The notes under the pieces were generated by a model. That model was not told the DNA's origin, searched no databases, and saw nothing but the letters and a program-made list of their open reading frames with translations. Shown here one piece after another: positions 12,103 to 25,016 of a DNA stretch of 64,000 nucleotides (the first letter of the stretch is position 1; each line of letters opens with the position of its first letter). This DNA is from Nemophila menziesii (lineage: Eukaryota; Streptophyta; Magnoliopsida; Boraginales; Hydrophyllaceae), in contig JARWIR010000051.1 of assembly GCA_029959085.1 (NCBI GenBank), positions 248,001 through 312,000 of the forward strand, in the 5' to 3' direction. Position numbers and translations under genes: made by a program.

Positions 12103-14199
12103 TCTCTCATTTTGTTCAAATTATGTTAGATTTTTTCTTTAGCTTTTTTCTCATGAGTAAGAACAATGTTAAATTTAACAAAACAAAAAAAAAGAACAAT
12201 GTTGAAAAGCGATACAAATATTTTGCATACTCGATTGAGATGCGCGCTTGTAATGTTATAATGCTAGAGAAATCGGTTGTGTAGAAAAAACTTTTGATTT
12301 TGTGGTCTTTTTTTTAATTCTTATAATTTTATTTTATATGCAAGAATGGATGTATAAGATTGGTGATTGGTTGTTTGTCACATATTACTTGTGTGAGTTC
12401 TTAATGTGTATGAAATATGAATGAACAATGTAGGTGAATAAGGGGTTAATTGAGCTATTTGTATGTGAAGGTATAAATTTTCTTTTCTATTTCGAAAGAA
12501 AGCTAATAATATCAGAAATTCTGCAAATTAAATTGAAATTAGTGGGTTTGAATTTGATAACTTTAATGCGATTGCACCTATAAGGCATGATCGCAAACAC
12601 AGGCTGTAGCATTAATTAGAGAAGGGATATGTGTGTATAGGACTATAATAATAACTTGTAATTAATGAGTGATGTTATTATAGTCACAGGAACGGTTGAG
12701 AGTTTACTGTCCGTTGTTATGTTAGTCACCTAACATCACACCTCATCATCTTGACCCCACTCATATCTCTCAAATGTTGTGATAAATTAGGTTTAAATTA
12801 AAATAATAAAGTAAAAGGTCATATTATACAAATTGATGGTAGTCCTTTGTCTCTATTGGGCTTTTTCCTCTCCTTTCCCTCTTAATAATTGTGATCTCTT
12901 TGTTTTTTTACGTGGGTGATCCGGTGTTGCTTGCGCGCATCACGACTGACCTTATGGGGTTATATACGCCTCTCCATGTATATTCTCAGGTAAATCAAAA
13001 CTAGGTTACCCATGTTTAAAGAAGGGTTTGAGTGTGATCTTTTGTTATCTTCAACAACTTTTAAGGAATAAAATATCCATGTATCTTATTATAGCTAAAT
13101 GCTTTAAAAATCTTGTAAATTTCGCTATCATTTTTTGAGAATTGTTCCTTAATGTTTAACGAATTTGTCTATTTCGAAAAAGTAACAATTGTTAAATTTT
13201 ACATGTATTTATTGACGTGAGGGTTTCTTACCCTTTGTCTTCTCATCCTCCTCCAAGACCAAAATCTTATCAATTATCTCTCTTTAACTGACTTATTAAT
13301 GGCAACAAAGTTATGATGCTTTAACTTTCACTTTAGCTTGCGTCGTCTAAATCTTTTTCAAAAGTCAATGAATATTTTTTCTCCATTTGTGATTAAGCAT
13401 TGTTAATCATTGTAGAAGAGTATTGTGATCCAAGTGTAGACCTTAAATTAGATAAAATCTCTAGCATAATATTTGTCTCGTTTCCATCATCCAAATCATG
13501 ACTCTTATCTTCTCTTCCCCGAGTTTTGTTTTACCTAAACCCCAATTGAGTAACGTGTTAAACTTACTCTCGTGTAGTACCCAAACAAATCATTGTTGAA
13601 AAACCAATCACCATTTTACATCTCCTTAGATCGTTACATGTCTTAATGACGATCTTAATGGGTTATATTCCTCCATCACAAATGCTATCAAGAGTTCTTT
13701 AGATACATTTCCCTTCGGGTTATTCACCATAATTCCCTTTAAAATAAATCATATCCTTATTGATCTTCACAGAGAAACCATGACCAAGTTAGCTATTTTA
13801 TCCCTTCGGGACCTTTATATAGAAGAAATCGATTCATCCACCCAATGCTCTCTCATGATCAAAGTGATTACATGAAGGAAAAATTAGGTTTTGTAGTAAA
13901 AAATGGTTACATATTTATGGAGAATTTTTGTAAGGTTCATGTTCAAAACCCAATTGTAACGAGAAAACGATGAGTTATTTTGGGAAAACATACCATGTCA
14001 AGTACAATAGATACACACTTAACATAAAAATAATGGGCTTTGTATATGCCAAACAACTAAACAGACACCCACTTTCATCTGCTTGGGTCCACATTTGTAA
14101 GTTATCTTATGCGAAATGTATCTCCCGTATTGTTAACTTGTTTAGTAAATTTCATGAGACATTGATAAGATGAGCCCTGATGAAAACAAGAACATTGTA
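12103..14199. other. ATL13 3' flank and unclassified spacer
   Basis: The 3' untranslated region is presumably within about 12103-12420. The rest is AT-rich without a recognisable gene. A stretch at 13220-13950 is less AT-biased, but both strands are full of stops and I could not match it to a family. Confidence 0.4.
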
Positions 14200-14453
14200 C
14201 TCCTTTCGTCCCACAAATAATGTCCACTTAGTATTTCACACATATTAAGAAATACAATTATTACTCTCACCATTACTAATATACCCCTCATAAAGTGTCT
14301 TGATACTTTAAATTTACATTGGAAATATACTTTTAAATATATTAATAAGGGTAATAGTGGAAAAATTGGAGAAAATGTCTTGAGATTCTAAGTGGACAAC
14401 AATTTTGGGACACTATTTTTAGTAAGTGAACATTATTTATGGGACGGGTGGAG
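14200..14453. mobile_element. Stowaway (Tc1/mariner) MITE
   Basis: A 254-bp element. The left end CTCCTTTCGTCCCACAAATAATG is inverted at the right as CATTATTTATGGGACGGGTGGAG, the canonical Stowaway terminus. The left target dinucleotide TA is present at 14198-14199; the right one reads TT, probably a mutation. There is no coding content. Confidence 0.85.
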
Positions 14454-14741
14454 TTGTAATTATTTGTTGTTTAAGGATAACGTTAGGTGTTGATAGGATA
14501 ACTTTTCCAGGGTGTTGGTTGAGATTGATGATGATGGTCCCTTGTGGATCTAATTCTATAACCGAGGATCAATCTTATGTACTATAGATATGACTTCCTA
14601 AGCCATGATAAGAATTTATGAGGCACAACCCTTGCTTTGCTTCAAGTTGGTGATCTTGTTGGAGCTTGGAGTGTTTAGGGTCCATGGATTAAAATTAGGG
14701 TTAAGCCTAAGTCTTGATATTCCATCAATAATTTTTGTATA

Positions 14742-15240
14742 TGGTAGGTCCCGAGGTGTGATAAATAAACGGTATAAAGCACACACACTTCAAGAAGAAC
14801 TACAACAACTCTCTACAAGTGCACAGATTATTTGCAAGTATTAGTAAGTAATGTAAAGTTCATTCTTAGGGATTTCGATAGTTATCTTAAGCTCGTGTTC
14901 AATATAAGCATAGTCGGATTTACTTGTTTGAACTAAAATATAAATATAATGGATATTCATTTGGTTTTACGAATAAGAACTAAATACAAGAAATAATAAT
15001 AAACTAATAAATGCAATTAAATAAGGTTGATAAGAATGTGGGATGAGATATAGCTTAGGTTCTCAAGTATGCACCTATATTATTAAGTCACTATTCTATG
15101 TATAAGGGTGAATTGTGTTTATATAATTAGTCAGGCTTCTATAATTCCTCTAACTCTCCTCGAGGTAGCGTAAAAGGCAACGTCAACACTACCAGGGGAC
15201 TTGAGTAAGGAGACCCTAGGAAATGATTGGTGATTAATTA
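14742..15240 (-). mobile_element. Truncated gypsy LTR (subfamily A)
   Basis: It begins TGGTAGGTCCCGAGGTGTGATAAATAAACGG and runs into the family's conserved blocks (CACTACAAGTATT-like words, TTAGTAAGTAA, and ACTACCAGGGGACTTG). It therefore matches the left part of the LTRs of the 42819-50163 element. It stops after about 500 bp where a second LTR begins. The orientation is that of minus-strand elements. Confidence 0.7.
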
Positions 15241-16854
15241 TGGTGTCGGTTAGGGTGTGATAAATAAGGATAAATAAGATGCAAATAAACACCCCAACCG
15301 AAGCACGTTACTCACTGCAAGTATCACAGGTCGTAAGAAAGTTTAATTAGTAAGTAAGATTCGTTCCTCAGAGGCTACGAAAGTTAGGAAGAACTTATGC
15401 AGTATAAAGCTAAAATAAAGAAACTAGTAGAATAATACGTTGAAAATAAAAGACTCGGAAATATTTGTTTGGTTTTTAAAGAATCTTAACATTAACTAAA
15501 TAAAGTAAAGATAGGAAAATAAATAAGAGAAGAAGATATAATTAGAATTTAGCTCGAGATCTAGCAAACAATCCCCACTAGCCTTGTTATAACCTATTTA
15601 TGTAAGGGAGAATTGTGTGATATGCAATAGCCATGATTCTATATTCCTCCTAACCTCCTTTCGGGTGGACTTAGAAGGCGACCTAACAATTACCAGGGGA
15701 CTTGGATAAGGGGGCCCTGTGTAATGATGGGTGATTAAATCTCAAACCATAATGACTATCTAATTAGGCAAGCCCTTCTGGATGACTACCACACACTAGA
15801 CGTTTATGTGGTTTTTCAATAATTAGACACCCCTTCTGGGTGACCATCTAACTACTATTTATGGGGTAGTCTATACTCGTGCACTAGCAAGAACTACGGT
15901 GAATAAATCAAAGCACATAAATCAAATTTATGGTTAAGAAGTTAGAATCAATTTAAAAAGGTCTTCCCAAATAACATAAAAACAAATGAAGAATTATAAA
16001 CCAAAGATTATACATATGCAAACCCAAACTAAGGGAAAATTAGTTCATATCTAAAGACATAGAAATAAACTACGGATAAAAGTAATTAGAAACAAAGATA
16101 AGCTAATGAATCTAATACAAATTACCCTAATGATAGAGGGAGATGATGGAGAAGAGGAGTTTACTATCTTCCAACTTCTTGTCTTCCTCTCTACAGGTCT
16201 TGTTGCTTCTCTTGAATAACTAATGATTGATCTAAGGTTTAAAACTGAGCATTGACATGTTTACAATGATAAGAGTGTATATTTATAGGTGTTTAGAAGA
16301 CTCTAGGTCGAAATCTTGAGTGGAGGGCAAGTAATTTGAATCCTTTTCCAATTCAAATTCGTTTCCTAAAATATAGTAGCAGATAAACACTGTTCACCTT
16401 TTTGCTCATATCTCCTTCATTATTTGTCCAATTTCCGCCTACTTTATATCGAAACGACCGACGCGAAAAGATCTACATTTACTCTTTCATCCAAATTCCA
16501 AGCCGATTTGAAGTTATCTTCACTTTAGTGGACGTAGCTGCAGAATTTTATATTCACATGACAGCTTTTCCTTTCATATTTAATATCTACTTCCTTTTAT
16601 CTCTTGATTCATTCCATATCTTCTTTTCTTATCTCTTTAGAATTGATTTGACATCTAATTATATTTCATATATCTTTAAAGCTTCACATTAACACACAAA
16701 TTAATCAAATATGCTCTAATATAATAAATCATTAAATCAAAACAAGAAATAAGAATTTATCAAAATATGAATAAAAATATATAATTAACTAATCATAAAC
16801 ACCTAAAATGATGCCTCCAACGTAGATTATTATATCAGAAATAGGGAGACATCA
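15241..16854 (-). mobile_element. Gypsy LTR (subfamily B), apparently solo
   Basis: A complete LTR of 1,614 bp from TGGTGTCGGTTAGGG to AGGGAGACATCA. It shares the TCGACACCA-type terminus with the element at 27538-30768. The right flank (GCCCCCTTATAAAA) has neither polypurine tract nor primer site, and the left flank is the truncated subfamily A LTR. No 5-bp target duplication is visible, so recombination rather than simple solo-LTR formation may explain it. Confidence 0.75.
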
Positions 16855-16874
16855 GCCCCCTTATAAAAAAAATC

Positions 16875-17175
16875 TAATACTAGGCCCTTGCTGGAAAAGA
16901 AAATAAACTGAATTTTTTTTACCCCTAGGTGTAAAAGAAAAAAAACAGTTTTCCCCTCGGATCTTCGCTGGAAAATAAAAAAAATACTTTTTTTGCTCAC
17001 CTTGGAAAAGAAAAAGAAATCTAAAAAAAAAAATCCCCCCTCCCACCGCCCCTCTCTTGGAAATATTTTAAAAAATATTTACCCCTATGGGCCCCTCGTT
17101 GGAATAGAAAAAAATCTTTACAAGAAAATTGTCCTAACGGGACCCTACTGGAAAAGAATTGTTAAAGGATATTTT
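16875..17175. repeat. Tandem array, unit about 40-48 bp
   Basis: About seven diverged units of a CCCCTNGCTGGAAAAGAAAA core followed by an A/T-rich half and a CCC run. Several units repeat the CTNGCTGG or CTTGGAAA core. There are no stops for 60 or so codons on either strand, but that comes from composition, not a gene. Confidence 0.6.
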
Positions 17176-17204
17176 TCAATTAAACATAAAAAATAAAGTT
17201 AGTT

Positions 17205-17354
17205 CCCAAAATCATACCACCCATGATGTGGCATGACTTGGTTGGAAGAGAATTGTTAATCTATTTAATTTCTTGATCTGATTGACGATTTACTTCCAAC
17301 CAAATCACGCCACGTCATGGGTGATATGATTTTAGGTGGTATATATCATTACTC
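17205..17354. mobile_element. MITE with GAGTAATGATAT terminus, left end truncated
   Basis: A strong inverted repeat. The left arm CCAAAATCATACCACCCATGATGTGGC pairs with the right arm ending GGTGGTATATATCATTACTC. The right terminus matches the two other family members in the window (31092-31282 and 53746-53924). About 20 bp of the left terminus is missing. Family assignment to Mutator-like MITEs rests on the 9-bp duplication of the 31092 copy. Confidence 0.65.
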
Positions 17355-18599
17355 ATATACTTTATATGTTTCATAGTTTTTTTAAATTATGAAAAATACT
17401 CAAAACTTATTATTTACTGCATTTTTTTTCTGTTTTCACTCTTAATCATCTTCTTTCTTATAAATATTGTGACTTATTCATAATTCAATCTCATAATCAT
17501 AATTTTTGAGTTATGGGAAAATTCTAATAATTACCATTTACTTCATTTACTTATAATTTATATGAATATTTTATTACTGGACTTACTATATGTCTGTATT
17601 AATAGTATGTTGAGTTTTGGATAAATTCTCAAAATTCGCTATTGCATTTTTTTTTACAGTTTATGCTAAGTTTTCCTGAGTTATGGACAATTTCCCATAA
17701 CTCAAACTCATAAAAGTAAGTTTTACTTAACAATACACGAACAATATTCACATTATTGACCAATGTACAAATAAGATTTAAATGAAATTCAAACAAAATT
17801 AACAATGTACTTCAAGTTTTGTTAAGTTACGGGCAATTTCAAGTAACTCAAACATCAATTCTTCAAAATAATTATTAAATCCCAAGTCGATTTTACCCAT
17901 ATATAAATTATTATATGCACTTATATATTACATCAAATTTATGCTTGCTATACATTATATCATTAGTCAGTTATTCAGTAAATTTATTAAAAGTAAACAT
18001 CATATCACATCTCATATATTTCACAGAAATACGTAGTCTATCACTTTATCTATACATATTATCATATGACCAGTTCCATTCAACTACATTTAATTATAAA
18101 TCAAAGCAAAATTGCTAGGTTTTACCACCTTTTTTTTTTGCGTGAAAGTTTACGTACTTGATTTTTTTTTATCAAAACCGGTAAAATCGTTGTTGATTTT
18201 TGTTTGTTTTTGGATTGAATTTTTTAGAAATTTTTGGAGGATTTGTTTCCTTTTTTCTCTGAATTTTTGCTATTGATTTGTAGCGGATTTTGTGGCTTTT
18301 GATTTGCTATTTTGTATATATGCATTGTAAATAATGTGTATTAAAGCATGCATTTCACGTAGAACTAATCCTGACAATTTAGAGGTCATGGTCGCAACTT
18401 TAAATTGGGCCCAAAAAATTAATATAGAATAAAAAATTAAGGTGAAACTTTTCAATGAAATTCCAAGCTTTCAATTTATTTATTATATAAATATCAAAAT
18501 GAGTATTAAATTTATGCAAAATATCTAAACTTACATTATTTTTTTTATATATATTATAGTTGAAATGTAAAATAAGAAAAAGATGTATAATCTTAGTAA
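17355..18599. other. AT-rich spacer with short repeated phrases
   Basis: No gene was found. The phrase GAGTTATGG(A/G)NAATTTC and its variants recur between 17500 and 17850, suggesting weak tandem duplication. Confidence 0.4.
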
Positions 18600-18820
18600 A
18601 TCTCCACCACGAAGTCGCCCTTTTTCAGTCCATTTTCTTGCCTATTCTTGTTTCCTTCCTTCAGATCCATGAAATTTAACATCTTTTACATTTCTTTTGC
18701 CAACATCCGGTTTATTAAAATCTCAATCTCTTTCTTCATTGATCTGAGCTTTATTTTTATCTTCTAGTTTTTATAGTCTCTCTCTCTCTCTCTATCTCTC
18801 TCTCGCTCTCTCTAGCATTT

Positions 18821-19965
18821 ATGGCTAGCATTAAAGAAGATGAGATTGATGAAACAGAAGAAGCTTTTACTTTATCTCCTGATAGAGAAGAGATTTATGC
18901 TAGGTTCGATGAACCAAAACTTTTTCTTCGAATCATCGCTTCAGATAATATTAACTTGAACTATCTGAAAAAAATCATAATCCAACACTAGGGTATATCA
19001 GGAAAGATTACTTTAGATAAGAGAGGAACGAATCTTTGTGTTGTCCAGTTTGAAAAACAAGATGATCTTGAAGTTGTTTGGAAAAATAGACCTTATCATA
19101 TTTTCAGATTCCATGTTCTTGTCCAAAAATATGAGGATTGTGTTAGGAATCCTAATATGCTAGAAGAGACCTCGTTCTGGGTTAGGGCTGTTGGTATTCC
19201 CCTTTTATTTTTGAAAGAAGGAAATGTTGTTAAGATTGCTACAAAACTAGTAAAGTTTGTGAGGTTGAATTACCTAATCTTGAGAACTTTAAGGAGAACT
19301 CTTCTGTTAGAGTTAGGATTAATTGTTTGATTTCTAAGCCCCTTGTGTTAGGACTCATGTTTAAGGTTATGAATGGGCAATCTGTGTGGATTTCATTCAA
19401 GTATGAAAAATTATTTGACTTCTGTAACTCGTGTGGTATCCTACTCACATGAAGAGAAAAATTGTGACAATCCTATCAAATTAGTTACTAAGTTGGGAAA
19501 CTGGATTAGATTTGTTGAGCAGGAAAAAAGAATCATATTAGTGGTAAACTTGAGGAAGGAGAAATAGCTGAGGATATAAGAATTTTTGATGAAGGAGGGC
19601 CCTAATTTACTAAAGACCAATCTTTGCTCACATTACCATCAGTTGATTTAGGTGATAAGGGCCAGCTAGGAGTGACTTTTAAGTCCAACATCAAGCCTTT
19701 GAACCCAAGAGAATTTAATAAGCTTTGTGGGCCTACTAGCCCAAATGTACTTATTGACCCATCTATTACTTTGAACTCTGATAAATCCATCTATTTTGGA
19801 TCTCTTGAAAAGAATAAAAGCAGAACCCAACAAGTTAGAGTTGATACAAGTTTACCTCCTAAGGATGAATCTGACACTTTTGTCCCTGCAACTCTTGTCG
19901 ACTCTATGCGCAATGGAGAAGATTATGAGATGGAAGATTTGAAACAAGAGTGTAATGAAGAATGA
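18821..19965 (+). pseudogene. LINE ORF1 (DUF4283 domain and zinc knuckle)
   Basis: It starts MASIKEDEID at an ATG after a TC-rich leader. ORF1 of plant L1 elements encodes the RNA-binding protein of the retrotransposition particle. An N-terminal DUF4283-like domain is seen, with an in-frame TAG at 18989 where Trp is expected (before GISGKITLDKRG). Frame changes follow near 19255 and 19430. A CX2C zinc knuckle half (FCNSCG) then leads to His and Cys in a shifted frame. A basic and acidic tail follows (19624-19965). It is clearly broken. Confidence 0.75.
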
Positions 19966-20054
19966 AATGATAACTGGGATATTGATAGATCTCTTGATGG
20001 ATTGGATGTTGAAGTGGTTTGTGGGGTTGACCCAAATCAACCCCAAAACCCCCA

Positions 20055-20760
20055 ATGATACAAGTGTGGAACTGTCAAGGCATTGGAATTGCCTTGACAG
20101 AGCTGAGCCTTGAGGATATGGTGAAGGCTCATCACATTGAGGTACTTTTTCTTTCTGAAACAAAATGCAAATTCAATTTTGTTAATTCTTTATGTTCGAA
20201 ATTGAATCTGGTTCTAGTTGCACATGTTGACCCTGAAGGTCTTTCAGGAGGATTAGCTGTTTTTGTTAAAATTTCTGAGAAATTCAAAATTATAAGTTCT
20301 GATAAGAACTAAATTCATTTTAGTTATAAGGGATCACAATCTAGTTTTTGTGAAATTCGTTTTGTCTATGGACCAACAACTGATGTTGAAAAATAGCTCT
20401 TTCTTAAAAAAATCTCTGATGTTTCTCTTTTATCTAACTGTTGGTGTATTTTGGGTGATTTCAATCTTATACAATTTCCTTCTGAGAAATTAGAAGGTGA
20501 AATTTGTAACACTCATAAAAGGAATATGTGTTTTTTTAATGAATTTATTTCTACGAATGATCTGGTTGAATTGACAGCTAAAGGATGTAATTTCACTTGG
20601 TCTAACAAGAGAAATAGAAACCAGCTTATCAAACAAAGGTTGGATAGAATCTTGGTTAATAAAATTTGGATGGATAAATTTCCAAATTCCCACAGGCTCT
20701 GACTATTCACCTATTGTTCTTAATTTTTGGGTTTTTAAACAAAAAAAGAAAAATAGGAGA
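20055..20760 (+). pseudogene. LINE ORF2 endonuclease domain
   Basis: An apurinic/apyrimidinic-like endonuclease, which nicks target DNA to prime reverse transcription. Landmarks are WNCQGIG at the start, the metal-binding Glu in LSETK, GGLAVFVK, GDFN (about 20454), and a closing RLDRILVN...SDYSPIVL block. The canonical catalytic His of SDH is Tyr (SDYSP), reached only after a frame shift near 20697. Stops at about 20310 and 20395 also interrupt it. Confidence 0.75.
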
Positions 20761-20766
20761 TTTATT

Positions 20767-22550
20767 ATGAAAAAAGGTTGGATACATAATGACTCTTTTG
20801 GTAAGATGATTGTAGATAAGTGGAAAGCTTGTTCTTTTGATGAATTAAAGGGTGTTAAAAAGATTGCTCTGAAGCTCCATTATATACATAAACATGTTGC
20901 TCTTTGGGCTAGGAAGAGAGTCTTAAATAATAGGATTCTCATTAATAAAACCTTAGTCCTAATGGAGCAGCTGTTTAATAAGCCATTTTCTGATGAAAAT
21001 AAAAAGGCTTTTGATAATTTAAGTGAAAAACTTGAAATTCACTGGAAAAAAGAGGAATTATAGTGGGCTCTGAGAGCTAAAAACAGATGGCTTAAACTTG
21101 GTGATAAATATACCAAGTATTATCATGCTAGTACAAAAGTTAAGAGGAATGTAAATAGAATTACAAGACTGAAAAATAGTGAGGGAAATTGGATATCTGA
21201 GAATTTAGACATCAAACATGAAATTTAAACACATTATAACAATGTGTATAAAACAAGTGGGAAGAGGGATTATGATCCAATTCTTACTAAGAATTAGAAA
21301 GTTGTTACCTTTGAAATGAATGAACAATTGATTAAACATGTTCTTATGGATGAACTTAATGATACAGTTTGGTCGGTTGGTAGGGATAAATCACCAGGAC
21401 CTGATGGTTAGAATGAGGTTAAATCTGATCTTATGGATCTTGTTTCTGATTTTATCAATAATAATACTTCTCTTAAAGAGATTAATTGTACTACTATAGC
21501 ATTGATTCCTAAATGTACTAATCCAGATTTGGTTTCTTCTTACAGACCAATCAGTTGTGCTAACTTTATTTATAAAGTTATTTCAAGGATTTTAACTTCT
21601 AGACTTCAACCTTGGTTGGGGGAGACTGTTTTTGAAACACAAACAACCTTTATACCAGGGAGAACTATATTTTAGAATATATTAATTGCCCATGAGTCAA
21701 GTCATTACTTGAAAAATAAGAGAAATTCTAATAAGTTTTGTTTGGCTATTAAAGCAGATATGACCAAAGCTTACGAGAATATCGAATGGGACTTTTTATT
21801 TGATCTACTTTCTAAAATAGGATTTCATGAGATATGGGTTCAATGGATAAAAAATTGTATTACAACAGTTTCATATAAAATCCAAATTAATGAAGAACTA
21901 GTTGATATTGATTTACCTCAAAAGGGTTTGAGACAAGGTGATCCATTATCACCTTATCTGTTCTGCCTTGTTACTCAGACTCTCACCTCTCTTCTTGAGT
22001 ATTATGTACATATTGGTTTGTTAAAAGGGATAAAAGTAGCAAGAAATGCTCCCATGATAACACATATACTTTTTGCTGATGACAGTCTTTTTTTTCTTGA
22101 GGCTGATGAATATAATGCTGAAATATTTTCTACTGCTCTGAACTGGTATTATTTTGCAACAGTACAAAAAATAAATCTCAATAAAAGTGACATTCTCTTT
22201 AGTAAAAATACTCCACCTGAGGTCAGAAATATTATTTCTAATACTTCAAGGATGAGGAAACAAGATGATTTTGGTAAGTGGGAATCCCTTCTTCTTGGGG
22301 TAAATCTAAAGTTAAATATCTTGAGTGGTTGGTAGAACAAATTCCCAAGAAGATGGATAATTGGGAAACAAAAATGCTTTGTAAGAGTGGGAAGAAAATT
22401 CTGATTAAAGCAATTATTGGAGCTATTCCTAATTTCATTGTGTCAATGTTTTTAATTCCTAAAAATATTACCTCTCATCTTACATCTCTGATTTCTAATT
22501 TTTATAGGAATAATCAAGGGGAAAGCAGATGTCATTGGGTTAAATGACAA
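20767..22550 (+). pseudogene. LINE ORF2 reverse transcriptase domain
   Basis: An L1-type reverse transcriptase. Motifs in order: KSPGPDG (about 21390), IALIPKC then YRPISCANFIYKVISRIL (21497-21600), FIPGR (21650), KADMTKAYENIEWDF (21754-21795), GLRQGDPLSPYLF (21928-21965) and the catalytic FADD (about 22072-22083). The catalytic aspartates are intact, but stops at about 21061, 21228, 21298, 21411 and 21675 and a frame change near 22290 disable it. The thumb/connection region continues to about 22550. Confidence 0.85.
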
Positions 22551-24111
22551 ACATTGATGAACTCTAAAGAGGATGGAGGTCTTGGATTTAAAAACTTTCA
22601 TACACAAAACCTTTCACTTTTAGCTTCTAATGTTTGGAAGTTTATGTTAGGAAAAATCACTTTTTTTTAAGTGTTAAAGGGAAAATACTTCCCTCATACC
22701 TCCTTTCTTAAAGCTCCTTTGACTAGCAATTGCTCTTGGGCTGGAAAAGCTTGATTGAAGGTCAAAATTATTTTAAAAATGAGCTCTTTTGGTCAGTGGA
22801 AAATGGTGATAATATTTTTATTTGGGAAGATTTTTGTATTCCTACTAATCCATCCATCCCTCGACCTAATGGACGTGAAGTTGTTTTTGTTTCTGAACTG
22901 ATTTTGCCTAATCTTTCTAATTGGAATGAGAAACTGAAATTCGAAATTTTTCCTATTAAAGTTGCAGCAACCATATGTGCTTTATTTATACACTCTTTTG
23001 AATGTAATGATTCTTCTTCTTGGATTTTTTTCTAAGACTAGATATGTTTCAGTAAAAGACTGTTATAATAAGCTATGGAGGGCTTAACTAGAGACTGATA
23101 GAAATAAAGAAGAAAAGAAAGGCATGACTTCTTTTAACTTTGAAACAAAAGACTGGAATCTTATTTGGCAATCTAAAGTGATGCCAAAAATTAAGAATTT
23201 CATCTGGAAGTGCTGTAACAATAGGATTGCTACAAATGAAAATAGAAAGAAAAAGAGAGTGATTGACACTTCTCTCTGCGATATTTGTGGGGAAATGGAA
23301 GAAACCGTTGAACATTTATTGTTGCATTGCTCATGGGCTAGAGCAACTTGGTTAGCAAGTCCTTTGTGCTTTAATTCTCTTACTGAACCTTCATTTAATA
23401 TTCAAAAGTGGATACAATTCATGCGATTAGTGAAAACTGAAATCAATAATTATAGTTATAACTTTACTGACTTTGAGTTTTGTTATTTCTCGGAATATAT
23501 GGAAAGGGAGAAATGAATTTATTTTTAAAGAAAATGCCCATGATCCAATATTTACTCTGCATAATGCTTTAAAAGCTTATGATGAGTATTACTTAGCTAA
23601 TAAGTATACTACTGAGGCTAAAGATTCAAATATTATACATTCTTCATTAAATGTAAATATATCTGAACCAGTTGGGAATCATGTTAAATGGATCCCTCCA
23701 AATCTTGGTTGCTTTAAAATTATCTGTGATTCATCAGTAAATTTTAAATCTAACTTGGCTGCTTTTACTTGTGTTGTGAGGGATTCAACAAGTAAAATTG
23801 TTGAAGGAAGAGCTAAGAAGATTAATGTCAATTCAATAGCTGAAGCAGAAGGAATGGGCATTTTAGAAGCTTGTCAAATGGGCACTAAATACCCTACTGG
23901 AAGTGTGGATATTGAAAATAATAATTTTTGTATTATTAACCAAGTTAACACTAATTGTAATATTGCTAGTGTAACTAAAAACCTATTGAAAAATATTATC
24001 TTTTGTAAAGCCTTGTATAAGTTTAGGATCTCTTATGTTAAGAGATTAAATAATAGGGTTGCTGATTGGGTGGCTAAACAAAAACTTAATGGAGCTTTGT
24101 TTAGTTTTTGA
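22551..24111 (+). pseudogene. LINE ORF2 C-terminus: zinc-binding RVT segment and RNase H
   Basis: A degenerate connection (22551-23100) leads to a zf-RVT segment at 23124-23380 with the CDICGE...VEHLLLHC cysteine/histidine pattern. An RNase H-like domain follows (about 23690-24111): FKIICDSSVN, an AEAEGMGILEA helix, then NRVADWVAKQ. The first catalytic Asp (CDSS) and the second acidic residue (AEAEG) are present. The final ORF (23473-24111) is open for 212 codons, the best-preserved part of the element. Confidence 0.75.
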
Positions 24112-24389
24112 GATGTTTTTCCTCTCTCTCAACTAGCTGGTAGCACTTGATTTTAATCAACTTGGGATAGGCTGAATCTTTTTGTAACTATGTTATCTGC
24201 TTTAATCAATTTTGATTTCGACAAAAAAAAATTAATTTTAAATACAAATGGTATAAAATTACAAAATTTTATGATTTAGAATTTTCCTAAAAATTATAAA
24301 AAATAATAGAATTAGGAAAAAGAAACTAATTGCAAAGAAAAAAAATAAAATATATATTATATTAAAAATGTTCTTTTTTGATTGCCAAA

Positions 24390-24475
24390 AAAAAGAAGAG
24401 ATAAGTAAGAGTCAACCCTCAAGCCTCTTCTAAAGACATAAGACCACTCTACCATCATGGCTAAGTTTTTTTATG
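24390..24475 (-). other. Weak tRNA-like (SINE?) promoter boxes
   Basis: On the minus strand TGGTAGAGTGG resembles the RNA polymerase III A box and GGGTTGACTC a B box, about 24 bp apart. That spacing is shorter than in true tRNAs, and no cloverleaf can be drawn by eye. It could be a tRNA-derived SINE head, or chance. Confidence 0.25.
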
Positions 24476-25016
24476 TGTTTTATTAGAAAAATTAACCGTA
24501 CTTATATGTAAATAAATGTGTATATAATATCATAAAATATTTTGGGGCCTTTTATCAGCTCGGAGTCCTGGGCGCGGTTGTTCTGGTTGCTTCTATCTAA
24601 GTCTATTCTTTATTTCACGTTGTATTTTGCTAATTTGTTAGGAATGTGGGTGTACTTGTCTTTTGAATAACCATTTCTTTTAACGACTAATTGTGTAGAT
24701 TGCAGGGATTTATTAGTGGTTGATCCATATATATAAACTAGTGTAACCCGTGACCGAGGGCACGATATGCAAAAATTACAAAAAATTGATTTAATATTGA
24801 AAAATTAGTCAATTAAAATGTATAATTTTTTAAAGGGACAATACCCAGTTAAAAACGCAAAAAGCGTAAGAATTTCCAATTAATTACAACTTCAATTTAA
24901 TTCCTACTTAAACATAAAAAATTGGAAGATTACAAAAATACTCATAGGCCTATTAATTAATTATAATAATAATATTTATTTATTTTTCTATTTTCATATT
25001 TAATTTTAATTTTTTT
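24476..25016. other. AT-rich spacer with possible Helitron-like start
   Basis: The phrase ACTAGTGTAACCCGTG at 24737-24752 resembles the 5' subterminal text of some plant Helitrons. No 3' hairpin with CTAG end was located, so no element is called. Confidence 0.25.

Larger units (their letters stand above)
18600..24232 (+). mobile_element. L1-type LINE (non-LTR retrotransposon), near full length, inactive
   Basis: The order is a TC-rich 5' leader (18775-18815), ORF1 from 18821, an apurinic endonuclease from about 20055, reverse transcriptase (about 21430-22340), a zinc-binding segment, a C-terminal RNase H domain ending at 24111, a short 3' UTR and a poly(A) tail at about 24221-24230. This is the layout of plant L1 LINEs. 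Many stops and frameshifts break both ORFs, so it cannot move by itself. The 5' end is inferred from the leader, and I could not find a target duplication. Confidence 0.85.

Noticed and set aside
13220..13950. Possible decayed retrotransposon polyprotein on the minus strand
   Set aside because: Fragments such as GHGFSVKINKDMIYF looked protein-like, but no family motif could be matched and stops are dense.
16402..16692. 96-codon frame, hydrophobic
   Set aside because: It lies wholly within a gypsy LTR, and the equivalent part of other LTR copies is not open.
24390..24475. Possible tRNA gene on the minus strand
   Set aside because: The A and B box likeness is present, but the spacing is too short and no acceptor stem or anticodon arm could be drawn. 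Kept only as a weak SINE-like note.
24722..24770. Helitron 5' end
   Set aside because: The ACTAGTGTAACCCGTG phrase is suggestive, but no terminal hairpin plus CTAG end or helicase sequence was found.
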